This document shows, piece after piece, positions 55,869 to 64,000 of a stretch of DNA of 64,000 nucleotides (positions are counted from its first letter, which is position 1; each line of letters opens with the position of its first letter). The stretch is from Phycisphaerae bacterium (GTDB lineage: Bacteria > Planctomycetota > Phycisphaerae > Phycisphaerales > Phycisphaeraceae): the NCBI GenBank assembly GCA_030426385.1, contig JAUHYI010000010.1, forward strand, positions 1 through 64,000, read 5' to 3'. The position numbers were made by a program, and so were the translations under genes. The notes under the pieces are model-generated. The model did not search any database. It was not told the origin of the DNA and saw nothing but the letters and a program-made list of their open reading frames with translations.

Positions 55869-56231
55869 ATGCTCGCATTGACCCGTCGTGTCGGTGAAGA
55901 AGTCGTCATTGGCGATCCGTGTCATCCACTCGGTGTCGTTCGTATTGTCGACATCCATGGCGACAAGGTGCGCCTCTCGTTCGATTTTCCACGCGAAATG
56001 CAAATCAATCGCCGAGAATTGGCCGAGCAAAAAGCCCTCGAATCTGCACAGCCCCCCACCCCATCCCCCGCCCCACCCGCTGCTCCAACCGCGCCACCAA
56101 CAACGGCATCTGCACCGCCGTCGGCCCCCACATCGACGCCGGCATCTTCGAAACCAGCAACTTCGGCGCGGCCATCTAAACCGTCGCCATCTTCGCGCAA
56201 GCCAAACAAACCTCAATCGCCTCGCGATTAA
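55869..56231 (+). CDS. csrA: CsrA RNA-binding regulator with disordered tail
   Basis: A 120-residue protein; GGGAG 7 bases before the ATG. Residues 1-57 are CsrA: MLALTRRVGEEVVIGD, VVRIVDIHGDKVRLSFDFP, REMQINRRELAEQK, with the RNA-contact residues of strand 1 and the Arg after the last strand kept. CsrA dimers bind GGA motifs in mRNA leaders and change translation or stability. Family length is normally 60-75; here about 60 further residues of Pro, Ala, Ser and Thr, becoming basic at the end (PSKPSPSSRKPNKPQSPRD), make a long disordered tail. Confidence 0.95.
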   Translation: MLALTRRVGEEVVIGDPCHPLGVVRIVDIHGDKVRLSFDFPREMQINRRELAEQKALESAQPPTPSPAPPAAPTAPPTTASAPPSAPTSTPASSKPATSARPSKPSPSSRKPNKPQSPRD

Positions 56232-56302
56232 TCAACGCAACGCCCTGCCCTGAACTGGCTGCGTATCCGATTGACGATAAATTCTCATGACTCGTGCGTT
56301 AA

Positions 56303-56506
56303 TTCGTGTTATACGAATACTGCTTAGAACTCGCGCGTTAGCCGCCGCCTTTATGACGGCACGAACACTGGTGTAAACACACGCCATCGCGCCGCCTGAA
56401 GGCGGCGGCTAACTATTATCCACGCGCGGAGTTTTTGCGGGACGGGTATTCATACGTTTGGCGTATTTTATACCCCCCCATCCTAGCCCCCGGTGAATAC
56501 CGGGGG
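56303..56506 (+). repeat. Dispersed repeat, copy 3, hairpin cluster
   Basis: ATTCGT-GTTAT-ACGAAT (56303-56319); ATACGAATACTGCTTAGAAC then TCGCGCGTTA (56311-56340; 24 of 30 bases as copy 2); GTTAGCCGCCGCC (56337-56349) and its exact complement GGCGGCGGCTAAC (56401-56413); inside this CGCCGCC-TGAA-GGCGGCG (56390-56407); then a perfect CCCCCGGT-GAAT-ACCGGGGG hairpin (56487-56506). These are REP-like structured repeats, not coding. Confidence 0.85.
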
Positions 56507-56510
56507 TTTG

Positions 56511-56569
56511 CGAGGGGGGTTGCGTGGGGAGCGCGTGGGGAGCGCGTGGGGGGGGGACGTGGGGGGGGA
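56511..56569 (+). repeat. G-tract cluster with GCGTGGGGA units
   Basis: Six or more runs of 4-8 G on the plus strand, with three tandem copies of a GCGTGGGG unit at 56522-56550. It has the composition required for G-quadruplex folding and sits between convergent csrA and the pilus-type gene. Confidence 0.75.
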
Positions 56570-56623
56570 CTTCAGCCCGCGCGCGTTCAAAATGAGATTG
56601 GCAAAATCAGCAGAATGGGATAA

Positions 56624-58450
56624 CTACTGGTTTTCCAGCGCGACCGGTTCTGGCAATGCCACGTCCACCGATTCTTGTTGCAATTTCTGACGACGTTCGC
56701 TTTCACGATCCACACCCAGCACCCGCTCGAACATGGTGTCCGATTCCGGATCGTACATCAAGGCTCGCGTCAATCCTCGGCCGCCGGCACCGGACAGATC
56801 CACATCGACGAGCACGACGCCTAACCGCAGGTCGACATCGGATGACACATTGTCTGCCCGCATCTCGACCACTTCGCCCACGCTATCGCCAGGCCGAGCA
56901 TCGAAATTCTGTTTGCGACGTTTGCCATTGAAAACCGTCCACACTTCAAACCGTGCCACGTTAGGCGGATTCGACGCCACCAGGAAAAATTCTTTTTCCT
57001 GTTCCACACGCACCGGCTCCGTCCACGCTGAGGCGTCCGATTCCAGCGATACCTTGTGGAAATAAACCTGACGTTGCTCGGGCTCTAACTGTCGACGAAA
57101 CAGCGGGCTGACCACTTCGACCCGCAAACGATATCGATAGGTCACCGACGAATCCGCAGTCAAGTCATACGCCTTCAAACTCATGGTGCTTGGGCGATCT
57201 TCCGACTCCTCGTTCTGGCTATCCACACGATCATCAAGGGCAAACCCACCGCGACCACGCCGGGCATCGGGCATGGTGCCGAATCGTCCGGTCGCCACAC
57301 CGGGATTACCAGGAATGCCGTCCCTTGGATCGACGCTGAGCCCCAGCAATTCATCCCGCCGTTGTTTGAGTCGTGCCAACTGTGCCTCAGCCCGCTTCGC
57401 ACTCGGCGATGTCGCAGGACGATCAAACGCCATCGGATCTTCCAATGCACCGCCTGTGCCGCGAGCCACGCCCGCACGCCCACCACCATTTAAACGGGTC
57501 AGTTCCGCTTGCTGGCGGTTGATCTGTTCATTCAATCGTTGCAGTTGTTCCTGATCTTCCGGCGACAAATTTGCGCCGGCCGTTTCGTCCTCTTGCAAAC
57601 CGGCCAACGGCAATTGTGGCTCTGCAATGCGCGGCTGCTCTTCGCGAATCTGTCGAATGATTTCCTGCGCTTCTTTGGCAGTCAACGGACGATTCATCCC
57701 GCGGAAACTCAACGCATTCGGAATCGCGGCAATCTGTTCAACCTCGCCCCACTGGCCGTTGTCTTCCATCGCCTGGCGTTCCAGCACCACCGTCGTCAGC
57801 AACATCAGATCACGCCACCATTCCTCAGGAATGGCCTGATAGCCCGCGGGCATATCCGACGCACGCAATCGCTGTTGCCACGCCGCAAAATCGAATTCGC
57901 CTTCCACCGCGATGTAGCGAAAATCCATCGGCTCATGTTCGCCCACCAGCGTGACATACGCTTCACGTACATCGGTCTGTTCGATCTCTCCCAACACCGC
58001 ATGTTCGCTCGACACGTTTTTCAACGTTGGCGCAGGCGGCTTGGCTGCAAAATATGGTCGCATGCCATCATCGGCAGACGGTGGTTCAATAATATCCTTG
58101 CCCAATCCCACATCGGCCATCGGCACATCCAAACGCACAATCGCTTTGCCATCAGGCCCGGTGTTCAGGCTTTGATCCAAGCGCCGACGAAACAGCATCG
58201 TGTATTCAGGCACCACCAATGCTGGCAGCGGATTTTCACTGCTGCGAATCTCAGCGTCCAACGATTTGGAGGCCTGCTCCACCACTTGTTCCACTTCGTC
58301 GGGCGTTACATCCTTGCGTGATCCCACGTCCACCGTGTATGGCTCGCCGGAGGCATACAACCAGTACACCAGCAACCCCAGCAACAGGCCAACGACCAGG
58401 ATGAACTTCTCAATATGCTGTTCGATAAAACTGACGTGTTTAATCTTCAT
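56624..58450 (-). CDS. Pilus-assembly-type protein with single N-terminal helix
   Basis: A 608-residue protein. AAGAGAAG precedes the ATG. One membrane helix (FILVVGLLLGLLVYWLYA, 16-33) anchors a large periplasmic part: mixed region to 270, then a coiled coil at about 285-315 (QLQRLNEQINRQQAELTRLN), a Gly/Arg-rich linker, and a beta-rich C-terminus (TADSSVTYRYRLRVEV, VEQEKEFFLVASNPPNVARFEV). Its position after PilM-N and a PilO-like gene suggests a role like PilP or a second PilO in pilus or type II secretion assembly. No direct family match recognised. Confidence 0.75.
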   Translation of the reverse strand: MKIKHVSFIEQHIEKFILVVGLLLGLLVYWLYASGEPYTVDVGSRKDVTPDEVEQVVEQASKSLDAEIRSSENPLPALVVPEYTMLFRRRLDQSLNTGPDGKAIVRLDVPMADVGLGKDIIEPPSADDGMRPYFAAKPPAPTLKNVSSEHAVLGEIEQTDVREAYVTLVGEHEPMDFRYIAVEGEFDFAAWQQRLRASDMPAGYQAIPEEWWRDLMLLTTVVLERQAMEDNGQWGEVEQIAAIPNALSFRGMNRPLTAKEAQEIIRQIREEQPRIAEPQLPLAGLQEDETAGANLSPEDQEQLQRLNEQINRQQAELTRLNGGGRAGVARGTGGALEDPMAFDRPATSPSAKRAEAQLARLKQRRDELLGLSVDPRDGIPGNPGVATGRFGTMPDARRGRGGFALDDRVDSQNEESEDRPSTMSLKAYDLTADSSVTYRYRLRVEVVSPLFRRQLEPEQRQVYFHKVSLESDASAWTEPVRVEQEKEFFLVASNPPNVARFEVWTVFNGKRRKQNFDARPGDSVGEVVEMRADNVSSDVDLRLGVVLVDVDLSGAGGRGLTRALMYDPESDTMFERVLGVDRESERRQKLQQESVDVALPEPVALENQ

Positions 58451-58785
58451 AGATCTTCTCTTGGGGCCAGACTTATCCGATTCAAAGATCGGCCAGTTTT
58501 ACACCGTGTTGCCGTGTTACCGTGATACGTCGTGACTTAGCTGTTCAGACTTCTTCGTTACTTATGACTTACTGTCGCAGCGATCCGAGGGTTTGAGAAC
58601 TGAGAACTTGTGAGCTGTATGGTTGAGGATTGCGTGTTTGAGGACTGCGTGTTGGGGGCTTGGTCTGTTTCGCACGATCAGGTGGCCTGCTCAATGTTGT
58701 CTGCTCAACATGGTCTGCTCATCCTGTGTATTTCTCTTTTGTTCTCTCTGCTATGCGTTGATCTAGTCGTTCTTGTTATTTCTCG
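58451..58785. other. 335-base gap inside the pilus-type gene cluster
   Basis: An unusually long non-coding gap between two genes of one cluster. It has T-rich stretches (58730-58800), short near-repeats (TGCTCAA and GTGTTTGAGGACTGCGTGTTG types) and no frame with coding character. It may hold a separate promoter for the 608-residue protein. Confidence 0.4.
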
Positions 58786-60147
58786 TTATTTCTGGTTCAT
58801 CACAAATCCGAGATTTTGCTTGATTTCGTCAGGCATATATTTTGCCGTCCAGTCACGCAGCCATAGTGATTCGACCAACAGTTTCATTTCCACCACGTCG
58901 TCAGCACCGTACACATAGCCTTCGCGCAACAATTCGTATTCATCCAGATCTTTCATGTCCACGTGCAAGACTGACATGAAATTGACTTTGGCTAAATTTT
59001 CAAAAAACAGAGCGGTCCGCCGTGAATCAATATGAATCGTCAGCCACAAATGTCGCACGTCATACAACGCATTGCTACGTCGCCCTGTCGGTGCTCCGGA
59101 AAAATCTTCGAGCAACTTGGCATCGGCACTGCCGACATTCGCCGCCTGGTCAGGAAACGGTGCAGGCATGCGTCCTTCGTTATTGCTGGATGACCCTCGG
59201 TTTTGTTGGCCCAGCATCGCAATGCCACCGGCTGAATTGATGCCGACATAGCCTGGCACCACCTGGATTTTCAGCAGTCGCTTGACCGGTGCACTGATCA
59301 CCGATTCATTACGTTGGCCCACCCGATTGGTCAGCATGATCGCGCGAGCGACATCCTGTTGCATCCACAGGTCCATTTGCCCTTCCCACATTTCGCTCCA
59401 CGATGGCCGTTCACCCCGTTTACTCCATCGTCCCAAATCAAACGGATAATCGTTCTTGCTCGACTGCGTCTGGGCATAAACAAAAATGTTTTCCGCCTGA
59501 TCGATCAGCTCTTGCAAATAGCGTTTGCGCATGTTCTGTTTTAAACGCCGAAAGTCCTGCTCGCTGAGCATGTCCAGATCGACTTCTTCAGCCAGGGGCA
59601 ACATCTCACGCAGCAATTCGTTTTGCAAACGTGACCTCAACAACCCCAATTCATCGCTATCCAACGCCGGGGCTGCTTGTAGCCTTGGGTACAAGGAATT
59701 TTCCGCATAGGGCCCGAGCATTTCTTCAAATGCCAATCGATAAGCGCTTCGCGCGTTGTAGGGCAACGCGGGGCTTTCTGAATTGGGAAACAACTGATCC
59801 ACCATCGGGAAGTGGGCATACTCGTTATGCAACACAGCCACTTCAAAAATGCCACGGTATTCTTGATCCAGCTTGCCGTAGGTGTCTTTGAGATAATCAA
59901 TCGCGGCGGTGTTCACAGCCAGGATTTTGGTTTGTGGCGGTGCATCAGGAACCGCGGGCGGCAGTTCCACGCGTGTGCGTTTGAGGCCATCGATTTTTTT
60001 GATTTCATCGCTACGATCAGCCATCTGTTCGACGAACGAGCTGCCCTGTGTATGCATCCACACCAACATGCCCAGGCTCGCAATGACCAGGAAAATCGCC
60101 ACCACACTGATCGGATTATTTTTGATCCACGCTAGAACGTACTTCAC
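58786..60147 (-). CDS. PilO-like membrane-anchored protein
   Basis: A 453-residue protein with one N-terminal helix (PISVVAIFLVIASLGMLVWM, 12-31) followed by a coiled-coil-like segment (SFVEQMADRSDEIKKIDGL) and a periplasmic domain, the build of PilO/PilN. It overlaps the stop of the pilM-N gene by 4 bases (60144-60147), so it is coupled to it. A Leu/Arg-rich helical part (150-240) and a C-terminal alpha/beta domain (LWLTIHIDSRRTALFFENL, NFMSVLHVDMKDLDEYELL) of ferredoxin-like order fit PilO. Much longer than the usual 200 residues. Confidence 0.72.
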   Translation of the reverse strand: MKYVLAWIKNNPISVVAIFLVIASLGMLVWMHTQGSSFVEQMADRSDEIKKIDGLKRTRVELPPAVPDAPPQTKILAVNTAAIDYLKDTYGKLDQEYRGIFEVAVLHNEYAHFPMVDQLFPNSESPALPYNARSAYRLAFEEMLGPYAENSLYPRLQAAPALDSDELGLLRSRLQNELLREMLPLAEEVDLDMLSEQDFRRLKQNMRKRYLQELIDQAENIFVYAQTQSSKNDYPFDLGRWSKRGERPSWSEMWEGQMDLWMQQDVARAIMLTNRVGQRNESVISAPVKRLLKIQVVPGYVGINSAGGIAMLGQQNRGSSSNNEGRMPAPFPDQAANVGSADAKLLEDFSGAPTGRRSNALYDVRHLWLTIHIDSRRTALFFENLAKVNFMSVLHVDMKDLDEYELLREGYVYGADDVVEMKLLVESLWLRDWTAKYMPDEIKQNLGFVMNQK

Positions 60148-62477
60148 GCTTGATCCTCCTTCTTGGCCGATTCAGCCATAGGGGCGGTGGTAGCCGCGGG
60201 GGTGGCGGGTTCCGTTGGGTCCGCTGGGTCCGTTTTTATGCGCCCGATCGGCGACGGACTGACCGGCCCACTGGCTGTCTCGCGGCGAACTTCTTCGGTC
60301 TGACGCACATCCTGCGGCGACAACAACTGCACTTCCCATTCAATTTCAAACGACCAGTCTTCCGCATTGCGTTCCTGGTTGCCCGGACGTTCGGGAATCA
60401 AATCAGTCATGGCGACCGAGCGCTGGTTGCTTCCGCCTCGTGACCCGGTGGCATCTCCTCGCCCACTCGTATCAAACCGATTACCGAATCGACTCGTGAC
60501 GGCATTCGCACCAGCGCCATTGTTCAATCGTGGGCCGGCGGTGTTTCTTCCACCAGTTGACCGGTTGCTCGCCACCACCGCACTCATCGGTTCAATGCGC
60601 ACCAACGACGCGGGTCCGGCGACGATTTCATACGGGCGATTTTTTCGCTTCGCATTATCCTGAAGCCACTTGATAAACGTGCGACTCAGATCACGGGCCC
60701 CTTCACGCAACGGCGTGGTCCCTTGAATTCGAATTGTAAATTGCGGAGGCGTCGTATTGGCTGGCACACGTGCGGGAGCCCCAAATGGACTGTTGTTCTG
60801 TTCACTGGGGCCTGCTGGTGAAAAACGACGCTCGCCAAACATCTGTTCGTAGGACAGATTCTGTTTTCCGGTTTGGGATGGCCGAGCGAATCCACCGCCG
60901 CCGCCCATGGGTCCCATCGGGCCCATGGCACCCATCGTTCCCATCATGGAATTATTAACGCCTGAATTATTGCCTGCTGAACCTTCCAATGGTCCAATCG
61001 AATACGTCGCACTCATCGTATCGATATAGATTCGGCGTCGTTCAGTTCTTGGTATCTGCGTGTGCTGATCGTAATCGGTGCTGAGCAATTCTTCCTGGGG
61101 CGCCAAGGATGCCGAGGCCAAAGACATGTCGTGCAACAGCTTGGGCCAGACGTCACGGTAGTCGAGAATTCGACGCAGATTTTCAATGCGAACGCGCGGG
61201 TCTTGCGTGGCAATCTGGTTGTATTCGCTACGCAGTCGTTCGGCCTTTTGAATCACCTGTTGGATTTTGGGATTGGTTTTCTCGAATGAATTTTCATACA
61301 CATTCTTGTCGTGTTGCAGCTTGACAAAACCCGCGCCCACAGCGACGGCCACCACGGCTGCGGCGGCACCGATCCATGGCTGTTTGGCTCGCCACAATCG
61401 TTGTTTGAGCATATGGCGTGGCAACAGATTCGCATTGAGCGATTCGGCTTCCAAGCCTTGCAACGCCAGGCCATACGCCGTCGCCAGGTTCAACGAATGG
61501 TCGGCAAAATCAGCGGCGTCCGATCCGTCCACACTCAGACGTTTGAAACTATCAGGGCGAACCACATCGATCTGCAATTGCTGTTTCAAAAACTTGATCA
61601 TGCCCGGCAAACGGAAGGTCGAGCCGATGCCCACCAATTTTTCGATATCGCTATCGCGATTCATGCTCTGGTAATAGCCCAACGATCGTTGGATTTCCTG
61701 CACCAGATCGGAAAACACCGGACGCATGGCCTGGAAAATCTGCCGAGCGTATTTGCTGGTGCCTGCTTCACGTTTGAGCTTTTCGGCTTTGGGAAAACTC
61801 AGCTTGAATGCACGCACCAGCGCTTCGGTGAAATGATTGCCACCGATCGGCAAGGTACGCAGCCAAATCTGTCCGTGTTCCACGATGATGATATCCGTAC
61901 TGAGCGTACCGATATCCATGTAAATTTCACCCGGCGTGTCATCGTTAATCTCCCCGTCGTAGACCATGGCGTTATACACCGCCAACGGCGACAACGTCAG
62001 CGCATCCAAGTGAATGTTGGCCACGCGATACGTCGACAGGAACTGGGCCAGGCGTTCTTTGGTAATCGCAAAAATACCCACGCCCACATCAGGCGAATCG
62101 TCCGAGGCGAACACCTGGTAATCCCATTCCACCTGATCGATGGGAAACGGAATCTGCTGCACAGCTTCAAATTTCACGATATCCGGAATTCGCTTGGGAT
62201 CCACCGGTGGCAATTTCGCGAACTTCGCAAAAGCGGTGCTTCCCGGCACTGACACCACCACCGTCGATTTGCCGACCCGGTGCTTGGTCAGCAACTTGTC
62301 CAGATTCACGCGGATGGCTTCTTCCACGTTCAGATCAGGCGTGGTCAGTACCCGCTTAAACGGCAGCACTTCGTAATCAGCCACGTTGATGGTGCCGTCT
62401 TTGGCTTTTACCAAACGAATGGCCTTGATCGCATTTGAACCAATTTCGATGCCCCATGCGCCGTTTTTGTTAGCCAT
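60144..62477 (-). CDS. pilM: PilM-PilN fusion, type IV pilus/secretion inner membrane protein
   Basis: A 777-residue protein; AAGGAG stands 7 bases before the ATG. Residues 1-345 are PilM, an actin-like ATP-binding protein: GIEIGSNAIKAIRLV, VVVSVPGSTAFAKFAKLP, YMDIGTLSTDIIIVEHG, LVGIGSTFRLPGM. From about 350 it continues as PilN: LNANLLPRHMLKQRLW (the NLLP start), a helix (WIGAAAAVVAVAVGAGFV), a coiled coil and a Gly/Met/Asn-rich linker (GTMGAMGPMGPMGGGGG) before a periplasmic ferredoxin-like domain. In other bacteria PilM binds the cytosolic NLLP motif of a separate PilN. It opens the pilM-N/O operon. Confidence 0.9.
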   Translation of the reverse strand: MANKNGAWGIEIGSNAIKAIRLVKAKDGTINVADYEVLPFKRVLTTPDLNVEEAIRVNLDKLLTKHRVGKSTVVVSVPGSTAFAKFAKLPPVDPKRIPDIVKFEAVQQIPFPIDQVEWDYQVFASDDSPDVGVGIFAITKERLAQFLSTYRVANIHLDALTLSPLAVYNAMVYDGEINDDTPGEIYMDIGTLSTDIIIVEHGQIWLRTLPIGGNHFTEALVRAFKLSFPKAEKLKREAGTSKYARQIFQAMRPVFSDLVQEIQRSLGYYQSMNRDSDIEKLVGIGSTFRLPGMIKFLKQQLQIDVVRPDSFKRLSVDGSDAADFADHSLNLATAYGLALQGLEAESLNANLLPRHMLKQRLWRAKQPWIGAAAAVVAVAVGAGFVKLQHDKNVYENSFEKTNPKIQQVIQKAERLRSEYNQIATQDPRVRIENLRRILDYRDVWPKLLHDMSLASASLAPQEELLSTDYDQHTQIPRTERRRIYIDTMSATYSIGPLEGSAGNNSGVNNSMMGTMGAMGPMGPMGGGGGFARPSQTGKQNLSYEQMFGERRFSPAGPSEQNNSPFGAPARVPANTTPPQFTIRIQGTTPLREGARDLSRTFIKWLQDNAKRKNRPYEIVAGPASLVRIEPMSAVVASNRSTGGRNTAGPRLNNGAGANAVTSRFGNRFDTSGRGDATGSRGGSNQRSVAMTDLIPERPGNQERNAEDWSFEIEWEVQLLSPQDVRQTEEVRRETASGPVSPSPIGRIKTDPADPTEPATPAATTAPMAESAKKEDQA

Positions 62478-62880
62478 CGTCTACTCCTTGCATTCGCAAA
62501 ACCAACTCAATCCCGACGCCCCCCCCACATATCCCCCCCACATTTCTCCCTCACATATCCCCCACACATACTCCCCTCACGCATGCCCCCATAACGTTCC
62601 CGTACCAGCCCATTCACACCCCACAATCGCCCCACTGCCATATCCACGGTCCAACGTCACAATTCATCTGGCTGTAAATTGCTTGTTTAAAACCGGGCTT
62701 CCGCGCGAACCCCGCTGCAGGCGGTCGTTCCGGGGGACAGAACACCGACCCACCATATATAGAATTAAACCCCTCATTGCGCCTAACGTCAAGCGCAGCA
62801 CAACAATACCGCGCGATTCTTTTCCGATTTCAGAATCGCTTCAGCAGATTTTCAGCTCTTTTATCACTCGCAGAACCCCG
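62478..62880. promoter_or_regulatory. PilM leader region with G-rich repeats on the minus strand
   Basis: 403 bases between the sensor kinase end and pilM start. From 62519 to 62591 about six imperfect 12-base units of type CCCCCACATAT occur; on the transcribed (minus) strand this gives G-runs of 4-8 bases in the leader of pilM. It may form G-quadruplexes. The rest shows no gene. Confidence 0.5.
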
Positions 62881-64000
62881 TCAGCTCGATACCAGGTCAC
62901 CTGCCAGGTCACCTGAAAGATAACCCGACACCATTTTAAGCAGGCCCGCTTTTTGGATCGGCTTGCTGGCGAATTCCGTGCAACCCGCCTCCATGCATTT
63001 CTCGCGATCGCCCGACATCGTATGGGCTGTCAACGCGATGATCGGCAAGGTCTCGCCTATTTCACGCAAATGTCGTGTCGCCGTGTATCCATCCATGATC
63101 GGCATCTGCATATCCATCAGTATCAATCGATATGGATTATCCGATCCTCGGCAAGCTTCGATGGCCTTAATCGCCTCCTCGCCGTTGTTCGCAATATCCA
63201 CTTCCAATCCCGCTTTGCGTAACACAAAACTGATCAGTCGTTGGTTGTCCGGGCCATCTTCAGCCAGCAACACACGACCCTTCAACGCCTTGGCCTCTTT
63301 CTGATCGACCGAAACCTCCGGCTCTTCTTTGACCGTCTGCATCGCTTCGCTCATGTTCGTTAGCACCGGCACATTCGACATATCGCCCGGATCAATGGTC
63401 AATAAAAACGTGCTGCCTTCGCCGAACGTCGAGTCGATCGTGATATCGCCGCCCAACAATTCCGCAAAGCGCTTCGAGATCGTCAACCCCAGCCCCGTCC
63501 CGCCGAACCGACGCGTCATCGAATCATCAGCCTGAGAAAACGGCTTGAACAGTTTGTCTATCTGCTCCTGCGACAGTCCGATTCCGGTATCGACCACTTC
63601 AAACGAAATCACCGCAGGCTCAGGACGGTAACGCACCACCAGACGCACGCCGCCTTCTTCGGTAAATTTGATCGCATTGCCCACCAGGTTCACCAACACC
63701 TGCCGCAAACGAATCGCATCGGTTTTGACCGTCGCGGGAATTGGAAAAGCATACTCGGCTTCGAGCTTGATACCTTTGCCTTTGGCACGCACGCGCATCA
63801 ACGACATCACATCACTGACAATTTGATACACCGACGTATCCAGACGTTCGATGGTCATCTTGCCCGATTCGATTTTCGACAGGTCCAGAATATCGTTGAT
63901 GATCGACAGCAAATGGTTGCCGTTACGCCGAATCGTATCCAGGTAATTTGTCTGATCATCAGGGCGCAATGACTCTTCGCGCAACAGATCCGTAAAACCA
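62881..64000 (-). CDS. Hybrid sensor histidine kinase, 3' part
   Basis: At least 372 residues; the frame is open to the window edge, so the N-terminus is missing. It starts within the dimerisation domain (GFTDLLREE, NHLLSIINDILDLSKIESGK); the phosphoacceptor His must lie just beyond the edge. The ATPase domain has N box RLRQVLVNLVGNAIKFTEEG, G1 DTGIGLSQ, and G2 GGTGLGLTISKRF. A receiver domain follows (VLLAEDGPDNQRL, LMDMQMPIMDGY with phospho-Asp, LTAHTMSGD, KPIQKAG). The protein ends after the receiver. It should sense an unknown signal and pass phosphate to its own receiver. Confidence 0.94.
   Translation of the reverse strand, partial: GFTDLLREESLRPDDQTNYLDTIRRNGNHLLSIINDILDLSKIESGKMTIERLDTSVYQIVSDVMSLMRVRAKGKGIKLEAEYAFPIPATVKTDAIRLRQVLVNLVGNAIKFTEEGGVRLVVRYRPEPAVISFEVVDTGIGLSQEQIDKLFKPFSQADDSMTRRFGGTGLGLTISKRFAELLGGDITIDSTFGEGSTFLLTIDPGDMSNVPVLTNMSEAMQTVKEEPEVSVDQKEAKALKGRVLLAEDGPDNQRLISFVLRKAGLEVDIANNGEEAIKAIEACRGSDNPYRLILMDMQMPIMDGYTATRHLREIGETLPIIALTAHTMSGDREKCMEAGCTEFASKPIQKAGLLKMVSGYLSGDLAGDLVSS

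Noticed and set aside
55618-55881. 87-codon frame upstream of csrA
   Set aside because: No ribosome site, overlaps the csrA start, composition not protein-like.
56303-56506. Insertion sequence or CRISPR
   Set aside because: No transposase, no target duplication and no regular spacers; structured dispersed repeat fits better.
61311-62252. 313-codon plus-strand frame opposite pilM
   Set aside because: Antisense of the well-supported PilM domain.

Overview
The window looks like a chromosomal segment of a planctomycete, most likely of the class Phycisphaerae. The evidence is the combination of PEP-CTERM exoproteins, pseudopilins carrying an H-X9-DG tail motif, very large secreted carbohydrate-active enzymes with CBM9-like heads, OPT-like DUF6785/DUF6784-type membrane proteins, and a PilM-N-O type assembly operon. 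Taxonomy is inferred from gene families only.

Layout. (1) Positions 1-8.9 kb, mostly minus strand: a secreted protein whose PEP-CTERM anchor is cut off by an in-frame TAG, an alkaline-phosphatase-superfamily phosphodiesterase with a TPR tail, an intact PEP-CTERM protein, a short sulfotransferase-like protein, a GH20 hexosaminidase translationally coupled to a ROK regulator, and a pseudopilin. (2) 9.2-34.6 kb: a carbohydrate-degradation island with a secreted TIM-barrel protein, a nitrilase-family amidase, an alpha/beta hydrolase (esterase-like), two glycosidase-like proteins (one with GH32-type RDP and ECP motifs), a CBM9 plus PcRGLX/YetA-like giant enzyme, a CBM9 plus GH20-like lipoprotein, a GH20-clan-like cytosolic protein, a second pseudopilin/PEP-CTERM pair, a GntR/LacI-type hybrid regulator, a transglutaminase-like protein and a divergent GH28 pectinase-like protein. 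(3) 34.7-50.3 kb, plus strand: an unusual compact operon with two MacB/LolD-type ABC ATPases, one minimal and one 1,958-residue FtsX-type permease (with PA and degenerate M28-peptidase-like regions), two OPT-like multi-pass membrane proteins, an orphan protein translationally coupled to a PqqD-like protein, and a GH105-like unsaturated glycuronyl hydrolase. This is the best candidate for an undescribed system. (4) 50.5-53.1 kb: a gene-tail remnant, a D-2-hydroxyacid dehydrogenase, an alpha/alpha-barrel protein and tRNA-Thr(GGU). (5) 53.9-64.0 kb: a PEP-CTERM-like protein, a NifU C-terminal Fe-S scaffold, CsrA with a long disordered tail, three pilus-assembly-type genes (PilM-PilN fusion first), and the 3' part of a hybrid sensor kinase running off the window.

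How it fits together. GH28, GH105, the PcRGLX/YetA-like protein and a D-2-hydroxyacid dehydrogenase point to pectin or rhamnogalacturonan breakdown; GH20-type proteins point to amino-sugar-containing glycans. The ABC/OPT/PqqD operon lies directly between the divergent GH28 gene and GH105, so it may move oligosaccharides or peptides linked to this diet, but no substrate can be read from sequence. Intergenic DNA from 51.5 to 56.6 kb carries a dispersed hairpin repeat family not explained by any gene, and several intergenic stretches contain G- or C-tract clusters.
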